In this document: piece by piece, positions 47,802 through 58,957 of the stretch
Position numbering within the stretch: the first letter of the stretch is position 1
Layout of the letters: every line of letters starts with the position of its first letter
Assembly: GCF_000224145.3 (NCBI RefSeq)
Contig: NC_020169.2
Span: 3,740,957-3,804,956, forward strand
Origin: Ciona intestinalis
Lineage: Eukaryota; Chordata; Ascidiacea; Phlebobranchia; Cionidae
DNA: 64,000 nucleotides
Direction: 5' to 3'
The notes under the pieces: model-generated
What the model was told of the DNA's origin: nothing
The model's input: only the letters and a program-made list of their open reading frames with translations
Databases searched by the model: none
Program-made: the position numbers and the translations under genes

Positions 47802-48585
47802 TCATGGGTTCAAATCTTTATCAATTCCAAGCACTTTAGTTACTTTTTTGAGAAATCTGAAAATTGTATTTAAAGTTCACAAAACCAAAAGAAACATTTA
47901 ATAAGTAATCAAGATTTTACCTATTTGGAAGTAGGAAGCTTGTAACACTAAATTCATTCTAAAAATCAGTATACAATTTAGACTACACATGATTGTTGCA
48001 TTTCAAGGCAAAATTAGGTACAGACCATTAGACCTACAACTATTTTAAATTTTAGGAACGTAGGGTAATATCACACAATAACTGGCTACAGGTAAGTTTT
48101 TTAACAATGCATTTTATTATTTCTTTGTGTGGAGCTGCATATAATTACATACGCGGACACTCGAAATATCTCTGTGTTTATACCACCATGGAGAGTTTAT
48201 ATTGTATGTCTATTTGAACACTATTTTAGTGATCACTGGGTTGGAGCATGCCTCTAACCCAGAACTATTGGTTTTAAAGCTCGTCGCTGCTACCACTGTA
48301 GGCGTATATGTTCTTAGGCAAGACACTTTATAAAGCACTTACTCCAATCCAGTGGTCACTAGTAAGTTGTCTTAATTGTCATTCATACATAAACATAAAA
48401 ATTCCCTTATAAAAACAATCACCGACAAAGTTACACTTAAAGTAGCTAGTATAAGCTCGCACGGGGTATGAAACCGATAATCCGTGTTATAACGACCGTC
48501 GTTTTCCGCCCAAGTGAGGTTAAATCAAGTTACATTTATTCATTCATCCACGTTGCGTACAAGGCCCCATATTATTACTTACATC
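47535..48585. repeat. First copy of a ~1 kb direct repeat flanking an assembly gap
   Basis: Includes the last exon of paralogue C, its 3' flank and a SINE. It repeats after the gap (48640-49580) with scattered substitutions. An extra ~110 bases near 48055-48165 are absent from the second copy. Confidence 0.88.
48236..48545 (+). repeat. tRNA-like SINE
   Basis: Carries the family core (TGTAGGCGTATATGTTCTTA, GGCAAGACACTTTATAAAGC) and the tail (ACGACCGTCGTTTTCCGCCC...TTACATTTATTCATTCATCC). A second copy lies in the duplicated segment (about 49215-49550). Confidence 0.7.
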
Positions 48586-48635
48586 NNNNNNNNNNNNNNN
48601 NNNNNNNNNNNNNNNNNNNNNNNNNNNNNNNNNNN
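48586..48635. other. Assembly gap, 50 N
   Basis: Fifty unknown bases with near-identical sequence on both sides, as expected when two alleles are laid end to end. Confidence 0.97.
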
Positions 48636-48639
48636 TTAA

Positions 48640-49580
48640 TAACATTCTTAGTTATTAATCTTTAAAACATGTTGAATATAACATGTTAAACATGTTACCT
48701 AACAATCAGTTTTTTGTTGTATTTTGTTAATATACTTGTAAAAAAAGTAATTTATTGATTTCTGACTTTATCCAGGCAACTAATGTATGGAAAACATGAC
48801 AATCCATTAGTTTCGAAACTTTCCGATGATTTTATAGAACAGTTGTTTCAAAAACTCACTAAAGAATCATCGGATATAGAGGAAGGTTATGTGGTTGCTC
48901 AATTCTGATCATGGGTTCAAATCTTTATCAATTCCAAGCACTTTAGTTACTTTTTTGTGAAATCTGAAAATTGTATTTAAAGTTCACAAAACCAAAAGAA
49001 ACATTTAATGAGTAATCAAGATTTTATCTATTTGGAAGTAGGAAGCTTGTAACACTAAATTCATTCTAAAAATCAGTATACAATTTAGACTACACATGAT
49101 TGTTGCATTTCAAGGCAAAATTAGGTACAGACCATTAGACCTAAAACTATTTTACTCGAAATATCTCTGTGTTTATACTACCATGGAGAGTTTTTATTGT
49201 ATGTCTATTTGAACACTATTTTAGTGATCACTGGGTTGGAGCATGCCTCTAACCCAGAACTATTGGTTTTAAAGCTCGTCGCTGCTACCACTGTAGGCGT
49301 ATATGTTCTTAGGCAAGACACTTTATAAAGCACTTGCTCCAATCCAGTGGTCACTAGTAAGTTGTCTAAATTGTCATTCATACATAAACATAAAAATTCC
49401 CTTATAAAAACAATCACCGACAAAGTTACACTCAAAGTAGCTAGTATAAGCTCGCACGAGGTATGAAACAGAACATCCGTGTTATAACGACCGTCGTTTT
49501 CTGCCCAAGTGAGGTTAAATCAAGTTACATTTATTCATTCATCCACGTAGCGTAAAGGGCCCCGTATTATTACTTACATC
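48640..49580 (+). repeat. Second copy of the ~1 kb repeat, with orphan last exon of paralogue C
   Basis: Bases 48776-48908 repeat the terminal exon of paralogue C (QLMYGKHDNPLVSKLSDDF), with Ile to Val and Thr to Ala changes, and have no upstream exons of their own. It is probably the other haplotype rather than a real second gene end. Confidence 0.85.
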
Positions 49581-49800
49581 ATCCAACATTCAGTTAAGGA
49601 TGCCCACGCGTCAACCAAACAACCCGCACATTTCCTCTTATCTTTAGTTTATTACATCGCATTGGGCCTATACGTACATAGAGGGGCGTGTGCGGTTGAC
49701 TGGCTCTTGGAAAATGTTAGACAGTGCTTTATTTCTTTGTGTGGAGTTGCATATAATCAGATACATGCACACGTCAAAGTATTCCTGTGTATTTACCACC

Positions 49801-51644
49801 ATGGAGTTTCATGTTTTCTATTTGTTTGTGTTTTTGGCTTTCCTCATTGCTACTATTCAATCAGGTGAGTTTGTGTGATTGTTAAAATTTTCATATAGGC
49901 TATATATACGTTGGAAGTTTAGCCCCTAGGTAGGGTATATAACTCACAATAATTAAGCCAATAAATCATGTAATATTTCACTTTGTATATAAATACAACA
50001 TGGAAAACGCAATAACTATAGCCCTTTGTTGATTCGCAGCAAAATTAAACTCATTCACCGAAAACGCGGAACGTGTTCTAAATGCTTCTGGACCTGCACG
50101 GACATACATCAATGTTTTGTACGGGGTGTGCCTTACCCGCCCTCCTTACTATGTGAAAGCAACGGTCACACCCATAAAGAACTCCCCAATCGCTTTCAAT
50201 GTGGAAGCTGTGAGAATAAACCAATACGATGTTTTGCTTCAAATTGACAGAACCGATGCAACTGAAGGGTGGGAAGAAATGTCGGTACAAGTAAACTGGA
50301 CCGCATACACCTCTCGAGCTGGTAATGCATTGAATAATTTTGATGTGGTGAGGTGAGATGTGACAGAATTGAATACCTGGACCCTCACGGCTTAAAAAAG
50401 CGTTAATAATGGGGTGATTGTTCAAAACACAGTCATGAAGTATGGGGATTAGGTGCCAACGGTATCGCACCTTACCCCACAGAACATATGCCTATAAATG
50501 CACGTAGACGAGTTTTGAGAAGTATTATATTGCATTTATTTGTAATTCAATTAATAATGTCAACATAAGTTGTGTTAAACTGATCAACACACACTAAATT
50601 TTATCCATATATAGAGAGTTGCGACGATTTGCGTGAAATCGAATCAGAAGATGGGATCTACAATATTTTCGACTATGGCGGTTCAGAATACTCCGTGTTT
50701 TGCGACATGTCCACTGATGGTGGCGGTTGGACCTTCGTGGCAAGCATTCATGAAAATGATATGAAAGGTAGATGTACTGCTGGTGATAAATGGTCAAGCG
50801 AAAGAGGAAACAACCATAATAACCCTCATGGGGACGGCAACTGGGAAAACAGCAATACATTTGGGAGAATAGAGTACGCTACGAGGGAAGATTACAAAAA
50901 CAGAGCTTATTTTCAGCTGAATGCATCTAATCTAATGGTTTGGTACGTCCCTAACAACACGAGTTTCTCCGACTACAAACCGTCAGCTTATATTCGATAC
51001 CGCACTGCCAACAAAACCTTGGCAAAACTTGGAGGAAACTTGCAGGAGATATTTAAATCTTACCCGATAAAATATCTTCCAAAAGCTAATTACAAGAACG
51101 GCCCTTCCGCACCTGTGGTTTTTGATCATGGAAACTTAACCGACCTAATGAAAAATTCGGTTCCTAGATTTTTTAGTGAGGTTGAATTTGGATACGTTCA
51201 GGTGACTATATACATTAAGCTTTAATTTTGGAAAATTAAGTTCTGTCAATATGTCACACATATAAACTATGTTACATGTGCTGGGCAATGCAGAACGTTT
51301 TACATTAAAACTTTAATATTTTTAATATTTATCAATGGGAAACTGTGTTTTTGAAAACTATACTTGCAACTTTGCAAACTATACCTGCACAATCTTTTAA
51401 ATTTACTTGCATCTTCCAGTTTCGGGCACTTAACGAAGAAAAGTCCGCCTTCGCCTTTTGCCCTGGAGTACGAATAGTTGCATCGAACCTCAACGTGGAA
51501 CATTTCTGTGTTGGAAGCACCAGTTATCATGTTGGTCACAAGGGTATTGTAGGATACTGTGGTGATTTTTCCGCATTTGATTGGTCCACTGCAAAAGCAA
51601 GCGATAAGCTTATACACACGACCTTCTTCTTGTTTTATAGATGA
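49801..51644 (+). CDS. ITLN: Intelectin with an N-terminal H-type-lectin-like domain
   Basis: A secreted lectin. Exons 49801-49864, 50040-50321, 50615-51201 and 51420-51644 join in phase to 385 residues; human intelectin-1 has 313. A signal peptide (MEFHVFYLFVFLAFLIATIQ) is followed by an exon-long domain, about residues 45-115, with VCLTRPPYYVKATVTP, FNVEAVRINQYDVLLQI and MSVQVNWTAY. That order matches H-type (discoidin II / snail agglutinin) lectins. Residues about 116-385 are the intelectin domain: VFCDMSTDGGGWTFVASIHE, GDGNWENSNTFG, YGYVQ-type FRALNEEKSAFAFCPGVRI, and CGDFSAFDWS before the terminal LFYR. The Trp of the glycan site is kept, while the Glu and Tyr I would expect near the binding site seem replaced. 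Cysteine-linked oligomers and microbial glycan binding are family knowledge, not shown here. Confidence 0.9.
50340..50490. mobile_element. Degenerate MITE in an intelectin intron
   Basis: GGTGAGGTGAGATGTGACAG at the left and TGCCAACGGTATCGCACCTT ACCCCACA at the right are weak inverted ends of the family, with TTGTTCAAAACACAGTCATG inside. Confidence 0.5.
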
Positions 51645-51765
51645 AACTGGCGATGAAACCCTACAGTTTACGGTGTAGACTTATACACAGTGTAAAAAAC
51701 GTATTGTACAAGAAATCATTTGTTATAATTCTGCTGTGGCCCATGGTCTACTTAACATGTGCTAT

Positions 51766-51966
51766 TACAGTTCTGTGGGGTAAAATGGGACACCTTTGGC
51801 ACATAATCATCAAAAATCCTGATCGTGTTTTTAACAATTAACACCGGTCTATGGGTGTCGTGAGAGGACACGGTTTTGTAATTCTTCGGATGTTCTTTGT
51901 TCACTACCAAATGGGACGAGAAAATAGAATGAAAGGGTGTCCCATCTTCCACCACCCTATAATATA
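51766..51966. mobile_element. MITE, same family
   Basis: Starts CAGTTCTGTGGGGTAAAATG and ends TCCCATCTTCCACCACCCTA, with the complete interior (ATCCTGATCGTGTTTTTAAC, CCAAATGGGACGAGAAAATA). It lies 120 bases after the intelectin stop. Confidence 0.85.
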
Positions 51967-53305
51967 TACCATCCCTTATTTCCTAAACTTTGTTATAGCC
52001 CTATGTGTTGGATGACATAAATGGCTTTTGGATATCATTTCCTATGAATGCACAGAATTAACTGTTTTTTTACGGAAGCCCTCGCCATTTGCCACTTTAG
52101 GCTCATCTTGACCAATCTTATAACGTGTATAGTCGTATGGACTATGGAGCGCATAATAAAAAAGGAAAATAAAAATACCGTGAAATGTATGGCTTCTACC
52201 TTGGTTAGACAGCAAGTGGGAATATTACAGTTTTAGCACCCCGCTTAAGTTGTTCAGTCTAACCTGCAGCGTAGCCAACTGGGCAACTGGGACATGTTTG
52301 TACGTAGTGATACCTCGACTCGTATATAAAACCGAATTAACTGGAAGCACTGTACTGTAATTGCTTTACTTGCTTGAGTGATTTCGCTTTGAGCGGCGAC
52401 TGGCGAATGTCTGATTTCGTTTATTGTTGATACACAGCAAAAACTGAAGCATTGGTCAACAGCTAAAAATGAACAGTCATTAAAAGACAGATTATGTTAA
52501 CTACCGCTCGCGATAAGCGGCTGCATGCCATAGCTTACGTGTGATCAAATAAGCAGTATGAGTTTAGTTTTATAGTTTAAGTTAGTTAGCGACTTAGCGT
52601 TAACGTAATCGCTTTATTCTACCAAATGTATTTTGTATTTATAACTGAGTATAAGCTTTCTAAATGCATGACTTGTCAAATTCATATCAGTATACGCTTT
52701 TCCGCAGTAAAGGTGAACAAAATCGTGATATTTATTTTCAAACAACAGAGTTTGATTTGCTTCCTTTCAGTTTTACTAAACATATCAATTTTTGGATCTA
52801 ATATTTGTTCACCCCACCTCTGGCTAATTCAGTTTAACATAATTTCCTACTTTGCCCATTTTGTCGGAATCATTTATTTAGCTGGTCAGCGTATATTATG
52901 TCTCTTCTTTTGAACAATACACTTACGGTTTTTTACTCCAACCCAATAGTTACTATTATTTATTGGTTGTCCAAATTGTAAGACATGTAATAAAATACAG
53001 ACACAACCATCGCTTACAAAATTACATATGGGGTAAAATTTAAATGTGCACAAGGTGTATAAAATATTAATAGGCCATCCGTTATATAATAACTGTCATT
53101 TTCTTGCCACGCCAGGATAAATGGGGGTTTTTATTATTCATTCATTTATACATACCGCTATTACATCTTAACTCATTAAATCAATAATTGTAATATGCAG
53201 AAGTGTTATGTTGTTTATTTAATTACAATTTACAGATTAAAAGATGAAATACTGCTTTCTTTTGAAACTTAACATACTTTTATAACTTATACTTATTATG
53301 CCACA
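51967..53305. other. Flank and repeat material before the CaRF-like array
   Basis: No gene recognised. From about 52550 the sequence resembles 57600-57720 (AGTTTAGTTTTATAGTTTAA). From 52925 a SINE tail begins (TTTACTCCAACCCAATAGTT, TGTCATTTTCTTGCCACGCC); it recurs before copies 2 and 3 at about 58430-58620 and 62530-62690 and is part of the tandem unit. Confidence 0.55.
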
Positions 53306-56300
53306 ATGGATACAGTAGAATATGGATCAAATACATCATTGGAGTCCGAACCCTGTATTAAGTGGTTTCCATCATTGGAACTGGCAGAACAAGAATTATA
53401 TAGGCATGAAGTTGATACAATGTGTTCATTTACTTTATTTAAAAAGAAGAAGAATGATCCAGGTAAAAGTCATTCAAATGGATCAAATACAGAAAATGTT
53501 GGCATAATTAAATAAAATAGTGAAAGTTCGTATTGTTTTTATCCAGACATGTATAGTGTAACTCTTACAAGGATTTCATTTTATTCATTTCTTTGAAGAA
53601 AAAAGTTTGGTTTATAAGTATTCACATTTTAGCCTTTTTAATATTTGTTGTTTCAGATAAGCGACGCATACATTGGGACAAAGACAATATACCATTCTTT
53701 GTAATGGAGTTTATTAGGTACCAATGTACACATGGCAAGGTTAACCGAGTGAGACGGGTTAGGCTTTTTTCCTTTTCCTAAAGTGTATATGACTAATGTT
53801 TCGCTTATGTCCTATTTGTCCTCATGTTACTTCCGAGTGTTTGTTATAAAACTAAAATAGTAGGGATTGACACATAGAATTATTGCATCATAATACCGAT
53901 TATTTAACCTTCCAGTTATAATAGCCAATTTATATGTGTATTATTTTTTATTTGTGTCACAATAGGAATTGAAACAATCTTTTGCTGTAGCCTTAAAACA
54001 GGTTAAAGGTTTGGTTTTATTTGTTTGCGATTAAGTAAAAGATTGTCAGGTTGACTCAGGTCCTAAACACAACAATCATGTGAATGATTTGTTTTTGGGA
54101 AAAATTGAACATTGCTTTTGCTTATCAAAAACCTAGTGTGGCCAGACATATTTCGCCACCTGGCCTAGACTTTCATGGTGGCTCCACCACCAAGCACCCC
54201 AAGTTATGACGTCCATTATCCCAATCAGTTTTAAAGAATAGAAGAAAACTGTTAGTTTGCTGTTCTTAAAAATATGTTTAAAACTAGACTCCTGCACTTG
54301 TGACGAAGCAATTGCGTGTTAAAAAATCAAGAAAAACAGACTGTGAAGCTTGCATTACAATTCGGGAAATTATAAAATTTCCGCAATTTCAGGTAAATAC
54401 ATTAGATTTTTTAATAATTTATGTGGTAACTGCCTGACTGGTAAGCAGACTTAAAGTTTCTGACACAGAAAACGCATGCCATAACATCTGTCATTTCTCA
54501 CCACGCCCACGCTCTGATAAAGCAAGTTACATTTATTATTGTTTTTTTTACATTTAAATTCTGACTGTTACCCTTAAAACTAACTAGTAAGTTAATAAAA
54601 ATGTCAGTCAAATAACAACACATGTATAATTAACTTACTGCATTTCATTTTATACAGGTTGCACCACAGCAGCGTAGTTTTAAGAATAAAAAAACACTTA
54701 TTTCAAAATTCATAAAGAAAAATTTAGATACCAACAAAGATCTAGTTAAATGCACGCTATTTCGAATGACTTTTCCTGGTCCTGCTGACCATTATGGTCA
54801 TGAGATTGGAAAGGTATTTATTTCAATTTTATACAGGTTACAGGTATACTGTACGAAACATGGTTAGTGGTTATTACTTACCCTTGCTAATGAGTACTAA
54901 ACAACTATGCCACTAATTTTTACTTTTTTAGCATCTATTATTTTTTAAGGTAATTCCAGAGACTTATATCGACAATCTTAAAGTTTTGTTCCATTATGAT
55001 ATTGATGTGCCTTCAATCTAACATTGTAGAAATTGTTATATTTTTGACCAAGTATATTACAGGTTCAGGTGGGAACTGTAACAAACCTGAACCGGTTAGT
55101 TTTGAAATATCTCAAGGAAATAATCGCTAAAGGAAACTCATCAGTGCCTGAGCTTAAGCAGCTTGTTGACAAGTATGTTGTTGAAGAACTCTTCAAAGAT
55201 AGAACTCCACCACCACCAACAAATAGAATATTTTACCCAACTGATCATACTATTCGCAATCATTTGTACAAAGCTGGTATTAAAGCGACACCACATCCAA
55301 GGCGCAAACGTAAACCAAAACAAGCTTCGTTAGCGCTTGAATCCTCCAATACAGACAATTTTGATATACTTATTGATGCGACTGAAGCCATACAAGATAA
55401 ATCAGTTCAAACTAATAGGATGCTGGAACTTATAGATACAATTAAAGAGGAAATGTACAATGTTACTTCAATAGATGCCTTGGTACAAGCAGAGGATCTT
55501 TTACAGACAGCTTTACAAGTTCTAAAAAACAGTTGCGTTGACACAGTTGTAAGTGATGAGATGGTTGTAAGTGATGAGATGGATGCAACTGACATACAAG
55601 GAAAAAGAAAGATGTTACCCATATCAAATGGCGAAGAACCACAATCTAAGTTTCAAAAGATGTATGAAGATATTTTGAGTGGTACATCTCAGCCACAAGT
55701 TTTTACATCAGACAGTAATCAGTTGACACTACATACAAATCCTGGGGTGAATATTGTGGTTAAAACACAAGATAAAAGAAAATCAACAATACCAAGAAAA
55801 AGGAGTTCAACCAAAATAGTGCCTTCAATAAATTTGATGGGTCGTAATGTAAATCAGCCACTCCTAAAAATTGGACAAAATACACTCTCTTATGTACAAC
55901 TTATGACTTTGGAAAAATCTGTAAATGCTGTAGATAGGAATTGCCTGCGTTCATTTGACGAAACTTTTCAAGTTGGAAAGTTATGTGACAATATCATTAA
56001 CAGTTATTTGTGGCAGCTTACCTCAAGATATGATCATGTCATCTATGCTGATACCAGTGTTGGATACATGATTCAGCATGGTGGAGATGTGGGACAATTA
56101 TGGGAAAACGTTAAAAAAAGTGAAAAGTCTTATGCATTTATTCCATGGAAATCAAAAAGCCAGTATTGGGTTATGTTAGCAATCAATATCAAGAACCGCA
56201 AGCTACTATACTTGGATCCAAACCAAACAGATGATATTGATAAAACACAGCACGTTTATGAGGCCAAGGAATTCATCAATCGATCATTATCAGACATTTT

Positions 56301-56667
56301 AGGATTTTCTTTGACTTCAAGTGCCACCAACGTGCATAAGCCCAATAAAGGGAATATGTCTCCTGGTATATACGTGTGCATGTACGCATACTGGCTAACA
56401 AAAGGAATGAGCTTAGTACAACCCCACAAACCTGTATTGTTTCGGAAACATATTTTTGACACCATAATAGGAAATTGTACATTGGGTTTTCAGAACAAAG
56501 ACAATTGCAAAGTGTGTCATAAAAATATCAGACATATAACTGGCAACAGTACATTGTGGGTAGAGTGCTCATCTTGTCAACAGTGGTATCATGCGCAATG
56601 TGTGGGAATGTCTGAAGAACAACTTATATGTGATGCTGATTTTTCATGTCCAAGAGATCTGAACTGA
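53306..56667 (+). CDS. CaRF-like / C48-protease-like / PHD-like protein, tandem copy 1
   Basis: Five exons join in phase to 707 residues: 53306-53462, 53657-53757, 54288-54392, 54658-54813 and 55063-56667. The N-terminal part (KWFPSLELAEQELYRHEVDT, HWDKDNIPFF, QCTHG, KTDCEACITIREIIKFPQF) and GNSSVPELKQLVDKYV ... FYPTDHTIRNHLYKAGIK resemble the region found in calcium-responsive transcription factor (CARF) and its many invertebrate relatives. Around residues 460-640 is a Ulp1/C48-type fold (LCDNIINSYLWQLTSRYDHV, SYAFIPWKSKSQYWVMLAIN, LLYLDPNQ, MSPGIYVCMYAYWLTKG). The expected catalytic His is Tyr (QYW) and the usual DCG is SPG, so it is probably not a protease. The C-terminus is PHD-like (CKVC, VECSSCQQWYHAQC, FSCPRD), apparently lacking the last cysteine. 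It could be a host DNA-binding factor or a domesticated transposon-derived family. Confidence 0.8.
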
Positions 56668-56899
56668 TTATTGACATTATCCCAAACCATAATTTGGTGT
56701 TCAGTTTAAACATATAAAATGTAATGGTTTAACATGTGGTCATATATTCACATATTTAAAATTTACTGTGACAAATATTATAAATTGAATTTGTTGTACC
56801 ATAGTTTTCTCCCATTAAAACAAATCTGTACCTAAAATAATAAAAAGAATATATATGTAACAATGACATAAATACATTTTTTTATGAAACAATCACTTT

Positions 56900-57050
56900 G
56901 TTCTGCTGTGCATGTTGCTGCTCGGTTGGGAGTGATGTTTCAGCATTACAAGTTATTGGGTTGGTACCAGACAAAGTGTATCCCGTGTTACATGTGTATG
57001 TCACTTGTTCCAAGTTGGTGTGTGGTACAGCTGGTGGGAAACTAGCTTAA
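56900..57050 (-). pseudogene. Sushi/CCP domain exon fragment
   Basis: Reading right to left after a CTAG acceptor: FPPAVPHTNLEQVTYTCNTG, then YTLSGTNPITCNAE. This is the middle of a complement-control-protein domain (VxYxCxxGYxLxGxxxITC). The expected end (a P...A.C segment) appears as TPNRAATC in the neighbouring frame, so the exon is frameshifted. No further domains or exons were found nearby. Confidence 0.55.
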
Positions 57051-57749
57051 GGTCAAATAGGTGGTTTTGGACAATGAATCCACCACATTCAGATTGTTTT
57101 ATTTAATTTTAGAAGTTGTTATTACAAAGACCACTTAAAGTAATTTTTGAAAGAGTCTGTTGCAACAGGTAAACTGACGTCACATTACCCAATCACAATT
57201 TTTCATTAATCAATGTCAACACTGCGGGTACCACTTAACTCAGACTATTCTAATCAGACCATACATGTTTAGGTATCTATGAACAGACCCCCGTTTCCTT
57301 TGTGGTAACATTTAAAAAACAAGAACTAACTAACGAACGACATAAACACGCCACTACTGGCACTGACACCTCGAGGTTAGTCAAGCTTCATGGCGGGCTT
57401 TAACGTGCGCTTGCCCGGCCGTCAAGTAAGCTTTTGTCCGAAACTCGTGTGTGCTTGTATACCAGAAAAAGAAATAAAGTACAGCAAGATATACCGTTTG
57501 AAAGTGAACTGTTTGGTAGCTGGTTATAAAACCAATTAGAACTAAACAAATTAAACCCTTATTGTGTATATCTGTCTTTAGATTATCGGATGTAGGTTAT
57601 AGCTTACCTATGATCAAATTAGCAATAAGAGTTTAGTTTTATAGTTTAAGTTAGTTGGCGTAATGTTATCGCTCGTGAATTAGCTATAAGTTGTAACATT
57701 TGTGCGAAATTTATTCTACTAAATGTATTTTTAAGTATAACTGCCAATT

Positions 57750-58270
57750 TTTTTTACTCCAGCGGTCGAATTTGCGGTTTTCAAACTCATTTTTTTTCAA
57801 AAGCTGTTTTGTATTTTAAAACTTTGATGGTAGCTTTAGATCACATTTGAGCATATCTATCAATACACAAATTTTGATTTTTCGTTGGTATGTCCCTTTA
57901 ATGTGGATTTTACAAGCCATTCAGGAAGCTTATCGAAAAATTTAAACATAATAAAGTCTATGTTTTACAGTTTTTTTTTATATATTCTTGAAGAAGAAAC
58001 ATTTATTATACCAAATCTAAAATAAAATTTGAATTTTCTTTAGTATTTTAGAAACTAGAAACGATCAAAGTTGAGTGAATTTTTTTCTTATGGGAAATCC
58101 CATGCATTGCGCAACGGCCAATTTTTTTTACTCCAGCGGATTTTTTTCACGCGATTTTTTATAAGCGGTATCGTTTTGGCACACTTCAATGGTACGTTTA
58201 GGTTACATTTGAGCATATCTATCCATATACAAATTTTCATTTTTTTGTTGGTATGCCCCTTTAAGTACGT
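57750..58270 (+). repeat. Two copies of the dispersed repeat
   Basis: About 57745-57900 and 58115-58265 each run from TTTTTTTTACTCCAGCGG through TTTAGNTNACATTTGAGCAT and ATCTATC to GTTGGTATG(T/C)CCCTTTAA. The latter half recurs at 180-260. Confidence 0.6.
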
Positions 58271-58957
58271 TTTCTGCAGCTAAGGGGAACAAAGTCGTAA
58301 CGTTTTTTTTCAAAAAAACAAAACTTGATATGCTTTCTTTCACTGAGCATTAACTAGTTTAACATCATTTTTGATGCTCAATACAACTACCATTGTTTGT
58401 CTTCTTTTAACAATTTTATGGGTATTTACTTCAACCCAATGGTTACTATTATTTATTGGTTAACCAAATTGTAAGACAGCATAGGAATACACAAACAATA
58501 AAGAATTAAATACTCACAAGTGACAAAATTACATACATATGTGGTAAAATGTAAGTGTGGACAAGGTGTATTAAAAAGGCCTTATGTGTTTTATAACAAC
58601 TGTCTTTTTCCTTAAACGCCGCTAATAGGGATGAGAATCTTCCGCGCATTCACGGATTTCTGACTTTTTTTCGTCAAAAAGGTCATTTCTGTGAATCGTC
58701 TAGATCCGCTTAGAAAAAAAATTTTTGGGAGGGTACTCATAAACGACCATGCAGTTGACGACTGGATAACGTATATAGCGGATATAAATAGGAGTTATAT
58801 ATTTAGTATGTTTTTATTTATACCTTCACTAATCAATATTTATAATATCCCAAAATGATATGTCTTTTATTTAATTACAATTTACAGATTAAAAGATGAA
58901 ATACTGCTTTGTTTTGGAACTTAACATACTTTTGTAACTTATACTTATTATGCCACA

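Larger units (their letters stand above)
56668..58957. other. Spacer between array copies 1 and 2
   Basis: Holds the shared 3' UTR of the array gene, a decayed sushi-like exon on the minus strand, two copies of the dispersed repeat also seen at 120-260, and a SINE tail. A short GC-rich piece at 57390-57425 reads MAGFNVRLPGRQ into a GTAAGC donor but has no partner exon that I can see. Confidence 0.5.

Noticed and set aside
48776-48908. A fourth oxygenase-like gene end after the gap
   Set aside because: Only the last exon is present and the whole flank is duplicated, which fits an assembly or haplotype artefact better than a real gene.
57390-57425. GC-rich ATG frame MAGFNVRLPGRQ ending at GTAAGC
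   Set aside because: Looks like a first coding exon, but no acceptor with coding continuation was seen before array copy 2.
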